Positions 1 through 8,318 of a stretch of 19,913 bases of DNA are shown here, in pieces. Position 1 is the stretch's first letter, and each line of letters begins with the position of its first letter. The DNA comes from DASPTT01 sp035623275 (GTDB taxonomy: Bacteria; Actinomycetota; Acidimicrobiia; Acidimicrobiales; UBA8190), in contig DASPTT010000013.1 of NCBI GenBank assembly GCA_035623275.1, positions 1 to 19,913 of the forward strand, read 5' to 3'. The position numbers were made by a program, and so were the translations under genes. The notes beneath the pieces are model-generated. The model ran no database searches. It was not told the origin of the DNA and saw only the letters and a program-made list of their open reading frames with translations.

Positions 1-507
1 GTTCCCGGTGGGCTCGTCGGCCAGCAGGATGAGGGGGCGGTTCACGAAGGCGCGTGCCACCGCCACCCGCTGCTGCTCGCCACCGGACAGCTCGCCGGGG
101 AGGCTGTCGCGCTTCTTGGACAGGCCGACCAGGTCGAGCACCTGGGGCACCTGTGCGCCGATGACGTGCTTGGGCCGGCCGATGACCTCCAGGGCGAAGG
201 CCACGTTCTCGAACACCGTCTTGTTCGGCAGCAGGCGGAAGTCCTGGAAGACGCACCCGATGTTGCGCCGCAGGTAGGGGATGCGCCAGTGGCTCATGCG
301 GCCGATCTCCCGGCCCGCGACCCAGATCTGGCCGGTGTCGGCCACCTCTTCGCGCAGCAGCAGCCGGATGAAGGTCGTCTTGCCCGAGCCCGACGGACCG
401 ACGAGGAAGACGAACTCGCCCTTGTTCATCTCGACGGTGACGTCCTGCAGGGCGTGGGTGCCCGTGCCGGTCTTGTATGTCTTCGTGACGTTCTCGAACC
501 GAATCAT
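1..507 (-). CDS. ftsE: Cell-division ABC transporter ATPase FtsE (N-terminal 169 residues, 3' end outside window)
   Basis: FtsE is the cytoplasmic ATPase that works with the membrane protein FtsX to activate peptidoglycan hydrolysis at the division site. The reading frame starts at the ATG at 507 and is open to the left edge, so 169 of the roughly 229 residues usual for the family are visible. Seen directly: Walker A GPSGSGKT at residues 37-44, the Q-loop region CVFQDFRLLPNKTVFENV (85-102), the ABC signature LSGGEQQR (140-147) and Walker B ending LLADEPTG (161-168). The RLLP-x-KTV stretch after the Q-loop is typical of FtsE rather than of other ABC ATPases. The start has only a weak AGGA about 9 nt upstream. 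ftsX would be expected next, beyond the window. The 157-bp gap to prfB may hold a promoter of its own. Confidence 0.95.
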   Translation of the reverse strand, partial: MIRFENVTKTYKTGTGTHALQDVTVEMNKGEFVFLVGPSGSGKTTFIRLLLREEVADTGQIWVAGREIGRMSHWRIPYLRRNIGCVFQDFRLLPNKTVFENVAFALEVIGRPKHVIGAQVPQVLDLVGLSKKRDSLPGELSGGEQQRVAVARAFVNRPLILLADEPTGN

Positions 508-577
508 CGAGGAGGATCCTGCACGGGCTCGCCGCGCCCGACGCTCTCGTCGGACCGTGCACGGCAGGTAGGGACCG

Positions 578-583
578 AGATTA
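578..583 (-). promoter_or_regulatory. Possible -10 element for ftsE
   Basis: On the minus strand the hexamer TAATCT fits the TANNNT form of an actinobacterial -10 box and lies about 70 nt upstream of the ftsE ATG, inside the 157-bp prfB-ftsE gap. I see no convincing -35 hexamer. It is tentative: ftsE could simply be read through from prfB. Confidence 0.25.
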
Positions 584-624
584 GCAGCGCCGGGGGTCTT
601 GCCCGTGGCAGCACCGCCGTTTCG

Positions 625-638
625 GTGCCGTTCGGCAC
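625..638 (-). terminator. Short hairpin downstream of prfB
   Basis: GTGCCG and CGGCAC flank a 2-base spacer about 27 bp after the prfB stop codon and form a perfect inverted repeat. There is no T-run behind it, so it may be a weak terminator, a processing site, or nothing. The rest of the 508-664 gap shows no coding potential. Confidence 0.25.
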
Positions 639-664
639 GATGACCACGGAAAACGACGTCGCCG

Positions 665-1790
665 TCACGCGTTGGCGGCCCGGCGGCGGCGCAGCTCGGC
701 CTCCATGAACGCGTCGAGGTCGCCGTCGAGCACCGCGTCGACGTTGCCGGTCTCGAGGTCCGTGCGCAGGTCCTTGACCAACTGGTACGGGGCCATGACG
801 TACGACCGGATCTGGTTCCCCCAGGCGACGTCGACCTTCGGCCCCGAGAGCGATTCGAGCTCGGCCCGGCGCTCCTCGCGCTGGAGCTCGGCCAGCTTGG
901 CCGCGAGGATCTGCAGGGCCCGCGCCTTGTTCTGGTGCTGGCTCCGCTCGTTCTGGCACGACACGACGATGCCGGTGGGCGCGTGGGTGATCCGGACGGC
1001 GGAGTCCGTCTTGTTCACGTGTTGACCGCCGGCGCCCGACGAGCGGTAGGTGTCGATGCGCAGGTCCTTCTCGTCGATGTCGACCTGGTCGGCGACGTCC
1101 TCCATGAAGGGGATGACGTCGAGCGAGGCGAAGCTCGTCTGGCGCCGGTGCTGCGCGTCGAAGGGCGACATGCGCACCAGCCGGTGCACGCCGCGTTCGG
1201 CATCGAGGAGCCCGTAGGCGAAGCGACCCTTGACGATGAAGGTGGCGGACAGCAGGCCGGCCTCCTGCCCGGGTGTCGTCTCGTCCACCTCGATGTCGAA
1301 CCCGCGGCGCTCGGCCCACCGGAGGTACATCCGCAGCATCATCTCGCACCAGTCCTGCGCGTCGGTCCCCCCCTGGCCCGCGTGGAGCTCCGCGATGGCA
1401 TCGCGCTCGTCGTACTCGCCCATGAACAGCGACCGGAGCTCGAGCTGGCCGAGCTCGGCGTCGAGCGCGTCGATGGCGGTGGTCAGCTCGCCGGCGACCG
1501 AGTCGTCGCCCTCCTCCACCATGAGCTCGTGGAGCACCTCGGCGTCCGAGAGCCGGGCGTCGAGGCCCTGGAGCAGCGCGATGTCGTCTCCGACCCGGCG
1601 GTACTCGGAGGTGACCGCCTTGGCCTCGCCGGGGTCGTCCCACAGGTCGGGGCGCGCCACCTCCTTCTCGAGCTCGGCCAGCCGGTCGCGCAGGGCCCCG
1701 AGCCCCAGGTAGTGCTCGGCCTCGCCGAGCCGGGTGCGCAGGCCTGCGAGCTCCGAACGCAGGTCACGGGGCTCGGCGCTGCCCGCCGCC

Positions 1791-1804
<14 letters not shown>
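665..1804 (-). CDS. prfB: Peptide chain release factor 2 (RF2)
   Basis: RF2 reads UGA and UAA stop codons and triggers release of the finished peptide in the ribosome. The 379-residue frame carries the RF2 codon-recognition tripeptide SPF at residues 213-215 (in RMSPFDA) and the universally conserved GGQ at 259-261 (in SSGAGGQHVNK), followed by the usual NERSQHQNKARAL stretch. The N-terminal coiled-coil region spans about residues 10-120. Length is slightly above the common 365-370, with extra residues at the N-terminus. The chain is open from the ATG at 1804 without a break, so the programmed +1 frameshift found in many prfB genes is absent here. The start overlaps the end of secA by 14 bp, which suggests translational coupling. 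Confidence 0.97.
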
Positions 1805-4544
<2,740 letters not shown>

Positions 4545-4553
4545 GAACGCCCG

Positions 4554-4559
4554 AGTCTA
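4554..4559 (-). promoter_or_regulatory. Candidate -10 box giving a near-leaderless secA mRNA
   Basis: Minus-strand TAGACT ends nine bases before the secA ATG. If transcription starts 6-8 bases after the hexamer, the mRNA would carry only one to three bases before the start codon. No Shine-Dalgarno is visible in those nine bases. There is no clear -35 box. The same arrangement and spacing is seen before manB. Evidence is positional only. Confidence 0.4.
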
Positions 4560-4598
4560 CCGGGGCCCCCTTCGCCGGCCGCGACGGGGCCCGCCCGG

Positions 4599-4997
4599 TC
4601 AGCCACCGGCGACGGGCTCGCCCTCGACCTCCTCGCCGGCACCCCCCGTGCCGGCCTCGGCGGCCGGGGCCGCCTCCCGGGCGCGCCGCGGGTGGTTGCG
4701 GGAGAGCAGCTTCCCCTTCAACCGCTCGACCTGGTGCTCGAGCTTGTCGATGACCTTGTCCACCGCCACGCCGAGGTCGTGGGCCACGGCGCGGGCACGG
4801 AGGGTGTGCCCGTGTCCCGTGAGCGTCACCTCGCAGAGCTTGCGCGAGGCCACCGGCGCGTCGCGGTCCTCGGCCAGGCGGACCTCGGCGCGCTCGAGGA
4901 CCGGGGCGAGACGGCCGAGCTTCTCCACCTTGGCCTTGGCCTTCGCCCGCAGCTCGTCGGGTACCTCGTCCTTGCGCCCGATGATTTCCACGTCCAC
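4599..4997 (-). CDS. hpf: Ribosome hibernation promoting factor, short form (HPF/YfiA family)
   Basis: HPF binds the decoding region of the small ribosomal subunit and silences ribosomes in slow growth or stress. The GTG at 4997 is chosen because a GGAAGGGGG Shine-Dalgarno sits seven bases upstream and family similarity begins exactly there (VDVEIIGRKDEVPDELRAKA). The frame stays open upstream to a GTG at 5201, but that stretch looks non-coding. The resulting 132-residue protein has the HPF fold over about residues 1-100, including CEVTLTGHGHTLRARA and DLGVAVDKVIDKLEHQVERLK, then a roughly 30-residue Ala/Gly/Glu-rich tail. The C-terminal dimerisation domain of long HPF, usual in actinobacteria, is absent and cannot be hidden because only 54 bp separate the stop from secA. 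Confidence 0.88.
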   Translation of the reverse strand: MDVEIIGRKDEVPDELRAKAKAKVEKLGRLAPVLERAEVRLAEDRDAPVASRKLCEVTLTGHGHTLRARAVAHDLGVAVDKVIDKLEHQVERLKGKLLSRNHPRRAREAAPAAEAGTGGAGEEVEGEPVAGG

Positions 4998-5015
4998 GGC
5001 CGCACCCCCTTCCGG

Positions 5016-5037
5016 GGCGACCCCCTCAGGGGTCGCC
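5016..5037 (-). promoter_or_regulatory. Perfect 9-bp hairpin immediately upstream of the hpf ribosome-binding site
   Basis: GGCGACCCC (5016-5024) and GGGGTCGCC (5029-5037) form a perfect inverted repeat with a four-base loop, TGAG on the transcribed strand. The hairpin ends three bases before the GGAAGGGGG Shine-Dalgarno of hpf. It may stabilise the mRNA or control access to the ribosome-binding site. There is no T-run, so a simple terminator is less likely. Confidence 0.55.
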
Positions 5038-5127
5038 GACCGTCCCTGTGCTGCCCCTGCCGCTCGTGCATGGGTTGCGCCCGGCTGACCTGGTCTTTGG
5101 CCCCACACCCGCCTGCAGAGGAGTTGG

Positions 5128-5152
5128 CGGCCGGGCGCGGCGGCCGGGCGCG
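5128..5152. repeat. Tandem 12-base repeat
   Basis: CGGCCGGGCGCG occurs at 5128-5139 and again at 5141-5152, one base apart, in the middle of the hpf leader. It may reflect local duplication or slippage in GC-rich sequence. No function is evident. Confidence 0.5.
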
Positions 5153-5202
5153 AGGCCCGACCCGACGACACCCGTGACGACCGACGTCGCTCCTTCTCCA
5201 CC

Positions 5203-5223
5203 CGGCACCGACTGCCGGTGCCG
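5203..5223 (-). promoter_or_regulatory. Perfect 8-bp hairpin in the hpf leader
   Basis: CGGCACCG (5203-5210) and CGGTGCCG (5216-5223) pair perfectly around a five-base loop. On the transcribed strand it lies about 206 nt before the hpf start. No T-tract follows, so it could be part of a folded leader or a factor-dependent pausing site. Confidence 0.45.
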
Positions 5224-5261
5224 CGATGGGCAGGACTTACCTCTAAGCCGCACCATGCTCA

Positions 5262-5341
5262 GCAACCACGAGTTGCCTTACGTGGGTCGTTTCGCCTGCG
5301 ACTGGCTTCGACTTGCAACCACAGACCCGGGCGCAACCCAC
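5262..5341. repeat. Cluster of GCAACC(C)AC motifs
   Basis: GCAACCAC occurs at 5262-5269 and 5315-5322 and GCAACCCAC at 5333-5341, all in the same orientation. The first also forms an inverted repeat, GCAAC-5 bases-GTTGC (5262-5276). The copies lie just downstream of the candidate -10 as read on the minus strand. Such a cluster could be an operator for a regulator or an RNA motif. I do not recognise a specific regulator. Confidence 0.35.
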
Positions 5342-5347
5342 AACACG

Positions 5348-5353
5348 ATCCTA
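5348..5353 (-). promoter_or_regulatory. Candidate -10 box for hpf
   Basis: Minus-strand TAGGAT is the only TANNNT hexamer I found in the lower-GC part of the interval and is a good actinobacterial -10. A -35 is weak (GTGCTG at 17 bases). It would start transcription near 5341, giving a long hpf leader. Confidence 0.35.
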
Positions 5354-5434
5354 GGTGGCGCCCACCGTGACAGCACGCGCCCCGCGCCGGTGCAACGGGT
5401 GGCCCCGGCCCTGAGGAGCCGCCTGTCGGTGGCG

Positions 5435-5452
5435 GCCGGCCCACGGGCCGGC
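5435..5452 (-). terminator. GC hairpin after ahcY, probable terminator
   Basis: GCCGGCCC (5435-5442) and GGGCCGGC (5445-5452) form a perfect inverted repeat 29 bp downstream of the ahcY stop codon. There is no T-run, as is common for high-GC actinobacterial terminators. Confidence 0.45.
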
Positions 5453-5481
5453 GACGGCCCGTCACGAGCCGAGGCAGCGCG

Positions 5482-6930
5482 TCAGTAGCGGTACGTGTCC
5501 GGCTTGTACGGGCCCTGGAGCGGGACCCCGATGTACTCGGCCTGGGCCGGGGTGAGCTGGGTCAAGCGGACGCCGAGCGCGTCGAGGTGGAGGCGGGCCA
5601 CCCGTTCGTCGAGGTGCTTGGGAAGCACGTACACCCGGTTCTCGTAGTCCTCCGCCTTGGTGAACAGCTCCACCTGGGCCATCACCTGGTTGGTGAACGA
5701 GTTCGACATGACGAAGCTCGGGTGGCCGGTCGCGTTGCCGAGGTTCAGGAGCCGGCCCTCGGACAACACGATCACCGCGTGGCCGTCGGGGAACACCCAT
5801 TTGTCCACCTGCGGCTTGACCTGGACGCGCTCGATCCCCTTCACCTTGGCCAGGCCGGCCATGTCGATCTCGTTGTCGAAGTGGCCGATGTTCCCCACGA
5901 TCGCCTGGTGCTTCATCTTCGCCATGTCCGCGGCGGTGATCACGTCGCAGTTGCCCGTGGCGGTGATGAAGATGTCGGCCGTGTCCACCACGTCGTCCAG
6001 GGTGGCGACCTCGTACCCCTCCATGGCGGCCTGCAGGGCGCAGATCGGGTCGATCTCGGTGACCACGACGCGCGCCCCCTGGCCGGCCAGCGACTGGGCA
6101 CAGCCCTTGCCGACGTCGCCGAAGCCGCAGACGACGGCCACCTTGCCCCCGATCAGCACGTCGGTGGCCCGGTTGATGCCGTCGACGAGCGAGTGCCGGC
6201 ACCCGTACTTGTTGTCGAACTTCGACTTGGTCACCGAGTCGTTGACGTTGATCGCAGGGAACAGCAGTTCGCCCCGGCGCTCCATGTCGTAGAGGCGGTG
6301 GACGCCCGTGGTCGTCTCCTCGGTCACGCCGCGCACGCCGTTGGCGATCGACGTCCAGCGGTTGGCGTCCTCGCCGAGGCTGCGCGTCAACAACGCCAGG
6401 ACGACGGCCACCTCCTCGGAGTCGGCCGTGTCGGGCGACGGCACGGCACCGGCCTTCTCGAATTCGACGCCCTTGTGCACGAGCAAGGTGGCGTCGCCGC
6501 CGTCGTCGAGGATCATGTTGGGCCCGCCGTCCGGCCACCGCAGGGCCTGCTCGGTGCACCACCAGTACTCCTCCAGGGTCTCGCCCTTCCAGGCGAACAC
6601 CGGGATGCCCGCGGGGGCGTCGACCGTGCCGGTCGGGCCCACGGCGACGGCGGCCGCCGCGTGGTCCTGGGTCGAGAATATGTTGCAGCTCGCCCACCGG
6701 ACCTCTGCGCCGAGCGCCACCAGCGTCTCGATGAGCACCGCCGTCTGCACGGTCATGTGGAGCGAGCCGGTGACGCGGGCACCGGCCAGGGGACGGGCGG
6801 AGCCGTGCTCGGCGCGCATGGCCATGAGGCCCGGCATCTCGTGCTCGGCCAGTTCGATCTCGCGGCGCCCGAACTCGGCGAGGGCGAGGTCCGCGACCTT
6901 GAAGCTGGGCCGCTCGGTCGGGCTGGACAT
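5482..6930 (-). CDS. ahcY: S-adenosylhomocysteine hydrolase
   Basis: This NAD-dependent cytoplasmic enzyme reversibly splits S-adenosylhomocysteine, the by-product of SAM methylation, into adenosine and homocysteine. The 482-residue sequence shows substrate-domain motifs GSLHMTVQTAVLIETL (55-70) and SCNIFSTQDHAAAA (81-94), the NAD-binding GFGDVGKG (269-276), NIGHFDNEID (347-356) and the conserved C-terminal KPDTYRY (476-482). Length fits the actinobacterial form with the insert near residues 150-190. The ATG at 6930 has AAGGAG seven bases upstream. It is the last gene of the manB-Trm112-PGI/PMI-ahcY run, 67 bp after the isomerase gene, so co-transcription is likely. A hairpin sits just before its Shine-Dalgarno. 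Confidence 0.98.
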   Translation of the reverse strand: MSSPTERPSFKVADLALAEFGRREIELAEHEMPGLMAMRAEHGSARPLAGARVTGSLHMTVQTAVLIETLVALGAEVRWASCNIFSTQDHAAAAVAVGPTGTVDAPAGIPVFAWKGETLEEYWWCTEQALRWPDGGPNMILDDGGDATLLVHKGVEFEKAGAVPSPDTADSEEVAVVLALLTRSLGEDANRWTSIANGVRGVTEETTTGVHRLYDMERRGELLFPAINVNDSVTKSKFDNKYGCRHSLVDGINRATDVLIGGKVAVVCGFGDVGKGCAQSLAGQGARVVVTEIDPICALQAAMEGYEVATLDDVVDTADIFITATGNCDVITAADMAKMKHQAIVGNIGHFDNEIDMAGLAKVKGIERVQVKPQVDKWVFPDGHAVIVLSEGRLLNLGNATGHPSFVMSNSFTNQVMAQVELFTKAEDYENRVYVLPKHLDERVARLHLDALGVRLTQLTPAQAEYIGVPLQGPYKPDTYRY

Positions 6931-6947
6931 GGGGGTTCTCCTTCGTC

Positions 6948-6978
6948 GGGCCGGCGATGGATGGGAGTGGTCCGGCCC
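6948..6978 (-). promoter_or_regulatory. Hairpin just upstream of the ahcY ribosome-binding site
   Basis: GGGCCGG (6948-6954) and CCGGCCC (6972-6978) can pair across 17 bases, ending four bases before the AAGGAG (6938-6943) of ahcY. It lies in the 67-bp gap between the isomerase gene and ahcY. It might separate expression of the two genes. The gap is too short for a full SAH riboswitch plus promoter. Confidence 0.35.
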
Positions 6979-6997
6979 AAGGATAGGGGCCGCGCGT

Positions 6998-8050
6998 TCA
7001 GGCCTCGTGCAGAGCGGCCTTGAGGTCGTCGAGCACCGGGATGGGACCGGGATCGATGCCCTCCGCCGCGGCCAGGTGCAGCGAGGTGAAGTCGCCGACG
7101 AGCATGAGGTCGAGGAGCTGGGCGAGGTCGCCTTCGCCTTCCGCCCGCACCTCGACGACCTGGGCGACCACCTCGCGCAGGATCTCGGTGACGATGTCGA
7201 AGCGCCGGAGCACCTGGGGGTGCTCCGCCTCGTGCCGGAGGTTCACCAGCGACACGGCCTGGCGGGTCAGGTCCCCGTGCTGGCCCCAGCCCGCGATCTC
7301 GTTGTGGCACAGCTCCGGGTGCACGGCGTAGAACGCCGGCGACTTGGCGTTCTCGTTGATCTGGGTCTTCCACCGGAGCGCCGCCGTCGCGCCGAGGCCG
7401 TGGGCGCCGTAGACGAGCGGGACGGTGCGCAGGATCCGGTGCGCCATCGTCTCGGCCAGGCTCCCCGGCCGCACCAGGGCGTCGCGCCGGCGCGAGATCT
7501 GGTCGACGGCCAAGGCGATCCACTGCTGCGCGCCGGGGAAGAGCCCGATCTCCTCCAGGACGACGAGCGGCGGGATGGCCAGCGCGCCCAGCGCGGCGCG
7601 CGGCTGGGGGATCTCGGCGGGCACGCCGACCACGGGCGCGCCCCACTCCCCGGCCAGGCGCGCCAGCTCCCCACCCGAGGTGACCGCCACGACCGTGGCA
7701 CCGGCGGCGGCCGCCTCGCCCGCCGCCTCCACGGTCTCCTCGGTGTTGCCGGAGAACGACACGGCGAAGACCAGCGAGCCGCGGCCCACGAAGTCGGGCG
7801 GTGCATAGGACTTCACCACCGTCACCGGCACGGGGAGGAACGGGCCGGCGACCGCCACCATGACGTCCCCGGCCATGCCGCTGCCCCCCATGCCGAGCAC
7901 CACGACGTTCTCGACGTAGTCATGGGAGGGCAGGCCATCCAGTCCCCGCGCCGCCGCCGGCGCGGCGGCAACCTGCTCCGGCAGCGAGGCCGTGGCCTCG
8001 AACATGCCGAGCGTGTCGACGACGCCCGCGGGTGCGCCCAGCGTGCTCAC
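6998..8050 (-). CDS. Bifunctional phosphoglucose/phosphomannose isomerase (SIS family)
   Basis: Members of this family interconvert fructose-6-phosphate with glucose-6-phosphate and with mannose-6-phosphate in the cytoplasm, feeding glycolysis and GDP-mannose synthesis. The 350-residue length matches the bifunctional family. The SIS sugar-phosphate fold shows GMGGSGMAGD (53-62) and SFSGNTEET (98-106). The second half carries WKTQINENAK and HPELCHNEIAGWG, which correspond to the catalytic region of the bifunctional PGI/PMI enzymes. The start is the GTG at 8050, which overlaps the Trm112-like stop as GTGA and so is probably translationally coupled. It sits two genes after manB, which uses mannose-6-phosphate or glucose-6-phosphate. 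No separate type I manA lies next to it. Relative activity on the two sugars cannot be judged from sequence. Confidence 0.9.
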   Translation of the reverse strand: MSTLGAPAGVVDTLGMFEATASLPEQVAAAPAAARGLDGLPSHDYVENVVVLGMGGSGMAGDVMVAVAGPFLPVPVTVVKSYAPPDFVGRGSLVFAVSFSGNTEETVEAAGEAAAAGATVVAVTSGGELARLAGEWGAPVVGVPAEIPQPRAALGALAIPPLVVLEEIGLFPGAQQWIALAVDQISRRRDALVRPGSLAETMAHRILRTVPLVYGAHGLGATAALRWKTQINENAKSPAFYAVHPELCHNEIAGWGQHGDLTRQAVSLVNLRHEAEHPQVLRRFDIVTEILREVVAQVVEVRAEGEGDLAQLLDLMLVGDFTSLHLAAAEGIDPGPIPVLDDLKAALHEA

Positions 8051-8292
8051 GGCGAGGTGCCCGACATCGTCTGGGGCGTCCCCTCGGCCGCGGCCTTCGC
8101 CATCAGACGCTCGTGCTCGGCGTCGTCGACGGTCGTCGCCTCGTCGACGAGCATCACGGGGATGCCGTCGCGCACCTCGTAGGACCGGTGCAGGCGCGGG
8201 TTGTACAACCGGTCCTCATCCGCGAAGTAGAGCAGCGGTCCCTTGTCCTCGGGGCAGGCGAGGACCTCCAGCAGCAGGGGGTCGAGCGGCAT
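8047..8292 (-). CDS. Trm112-like protein (UPF0434/YcaR family)
   Basis: This is an 81-residue protein of the Trm112 family, whose archaeal and eukaryotic members bind and activate SAM-dependent methyltransferases. Family features seen are LLEVLACPEDKGPLLYF (7-23), HRSYEVRDGIPVMLVDEA (35-52) and an acidic C-terminal tail. Of the cysteines that often bind zinc in the family only C13 is present, so zinc binding is probably lost. The ATG at 8292 has AAAGGA eight bases upstream; the frame is open further upstream but without support. It follows manB by 26 bp and overlaps the isomerase start by four bases. A role next to ahcY would fit a methylation partner, but this is inference. Confidence 0.85.
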   Translation of the reverse strand: MPLDPLLLEVLACPEDKGPLLYFADEDRLYNPRLHRSYEVRDGIPVMLVDEATTVDDAEHERLMAKAAAEGTPQTMSGTSP

Positions 8293-8318
8293 CGGGGTCG
8301 TCCTTTCGTGCGGGCGGG

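Larger units (their letters stand above)
4998..5481 (-). other. Non-coding interval between ahcY and hpf; probable long structured hpf leader
   Basis: This 484-bp stretch has no credible gene in either direction. Open frames crossing it have no family similarity, and the part from about 5230 to 5360 is visibly less GC-rich than its surroundings. It holds a candidate -10 (5348-5353), three copies of a GCAACC(C)AC motif, a 12-base tandem repeat and two perfect hairpins, one of them three bases upstream of the hpf ribosome-binding site. If the -10 is used, hpf would have a leader of about 340 nt. I could not match it to a known riboswitch class, tmRNA, 6S RNA, RNase P RNA or SRP RNA. Confidence 0.55.

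Noticed and set aside
4998..5201. Longer hpf product starting from a GTG at 5201
   Set aside because: The added 68 residues have no HPF similarity, no Shine-Dalgarno precedes that GTG, and hairpins fill the stretch.
5225..5260. Resemblance to the GAGGAAAGTCC core of RNase P RNA on the minus strand
   Set aside because: Only GAGGTAAGTCC is present; the remaining conserved RNase P segments are missing nearby.
6931..6997. SAH riboswitch upstream of ahcY
   Set aside because: Only 67 bp lie between the isomerase stop and ahcY, and beyond one simple hairpin the expected structure is not seen.
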